From JAFIHK01 sp041441455 (GTDB taxonomy: Bacteria > Bacteroidota > Bacteroidia > Bacteroidales > UBA932): a stretch of 34,211 bases of DNA. Below, piece after piece: positions 33,964 to 34,211 of this stretch. Each line of letters opens with the position of its first letter. Within the stretch, counting starts at the first letter, position 1. A program made the translations under genes and the position numbers. The stretch spans positions 1 to 34,211 of the forward strand of contig JASDTB010000006.1 in assembly GCA_041441455.1 (NCBI GenBank), in the 5' to 3' direction. Under the pieces are notes generated by a model. It had not been told where the DNA came from, did no database searches, and worked only from the letters and a program-made list of their open reading frames with translations.

Positions 33964-34211
33964 ATATTTAAGTGTTTACGAAAAGCCATATTCTGAGTTT
34001 CCTCAAGAGGCTTTTGAAACAGTTAAATCTAATCTTAAGAAAATCCAATCAGAAACTCCTATTGCGAGTGTTGTTGTTATTGCTTTAAATGAAGAGAAAC
34101 ACCTTCTTGGTTGTCTATGGTCTTTGAGTGAAAGTAAGTGCAAATATCCAATTGAAATCATTGGAGTAGATAACAATTCCTATGATAAAACAGCTGAAAT
34201 ATTTCAAAAAA
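33947..34211 (+). CDS. GT2 glycosyltransferase, 5' part only (cut by the window end)
   Basis: An open frame starting at ATG 33947, inside the last 17 bases of the flippase gene, runs to the window end (88 codons). After a polar lead of about 40 residues it shows SVVVIALNEEKHLLGCLWSL and IIGVDNNSYDKTAEIF, the N-terminal sugar-nucleotide-binding part of a family 2 glycosyltransferase. The rest lies outside the window, so donor and full domain make-up are unknown. The cluster evidently continues downstream. Confidence 0.85.
   Translation, partial: MKWYGKYLSVYEKPYSEFPQEAFETVKSNLKKIQSETPIASVVVIALNEEKHLLGCLWSLSESKCKYPIEIIGVDNNSYDKTAEIFQK

Overview
The window looks like a chromosomal segment of an anaerobic or microaerophilic Bacteroidetes (Bacteroidales-type) bacterium. 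The base composition is AT-rich and Shine-Dalgarno sequences are essentially absent. Promoter-like boxes match the Bacteroidetes consensus (TTTG ... TANNTTTG). Gene families and gene order (NrfHA with ResB/CcsA; sugar transferase, TolC-like protein, Wzc-like protein) also fit that phylum. No rRNA, tRNA, insertion sequence, CRISPR array or phage gene is visible, and no gene-free stretch exceeds 300 bases.

Region 1 (1-3968) is a respiratory nitrite reduction operon: nrfH, nrfA, then a ResB-like and a CcsA-like protein that attach c-type heme. Region 2 (3969-10641) is a full histidine operon. A promoter and a 27-residue leader peptide with nine histidines precede a terminator/antiterminator pair, then hisG, hisD, a hisC-hisB fusion, hisH, hisA, hisF and hisIE. 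The genes are tightly packed or overlapping. Every step is covered except histidinol-phosphate phosphatase. Region 3 (10672-12336, minus) is fhs, facing the his operon across a shared hairpin.

Region 4 (12456-15883) is a compact four-gene operon: a DsrC with both redox cysteines, a small cytochrome-b-like membrane protein, a DsrK/HdrD-like iron-sulfur protein, and a cysteine desulfurase-family enzyme. No dsrAB sulfite reductase lies in the window. The set suggests a quinone-linked thiol/persulfide redox system that handles sulfur released from cysteine or a similar donor.

Region 5 (16016-34211) is an exopolysaccharide or capsule locus interleaved with signalling genes. ugd and a UDP-glucuronate decarboxylase gene supply UDP-glucuronate and UDP-xylose and are followed by a receiver-histidine kinase protein. 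A minus-strand pair encodes a PAS histidine kinase and a membrane-anchored EEP-family phosphatase/nuclease. Divergent from it, a single-domain response regulator overlaps a phosphoglycosyl transferase whose N-terminus resembles a degenerate receiver. Then come a short TolC-like protein, a Wzz/Wzc-like protein without Walker A, a Wzy-type polymerase, four full glycosyltransferases, a hexapeptide acyltransferase, a Wzx flippase and a glycosyltransferase cut by the window end. Base composition becomes much more AT-rich toward the flippase, as is common in exchanged glycan loci.

The observations most worth follow-up are the DsrC/DsrMK-like/desulfurase operon without dsrAB, the receiver-coupled sugar transferase, the histidine attenuator and the HisC-HisB fusion.
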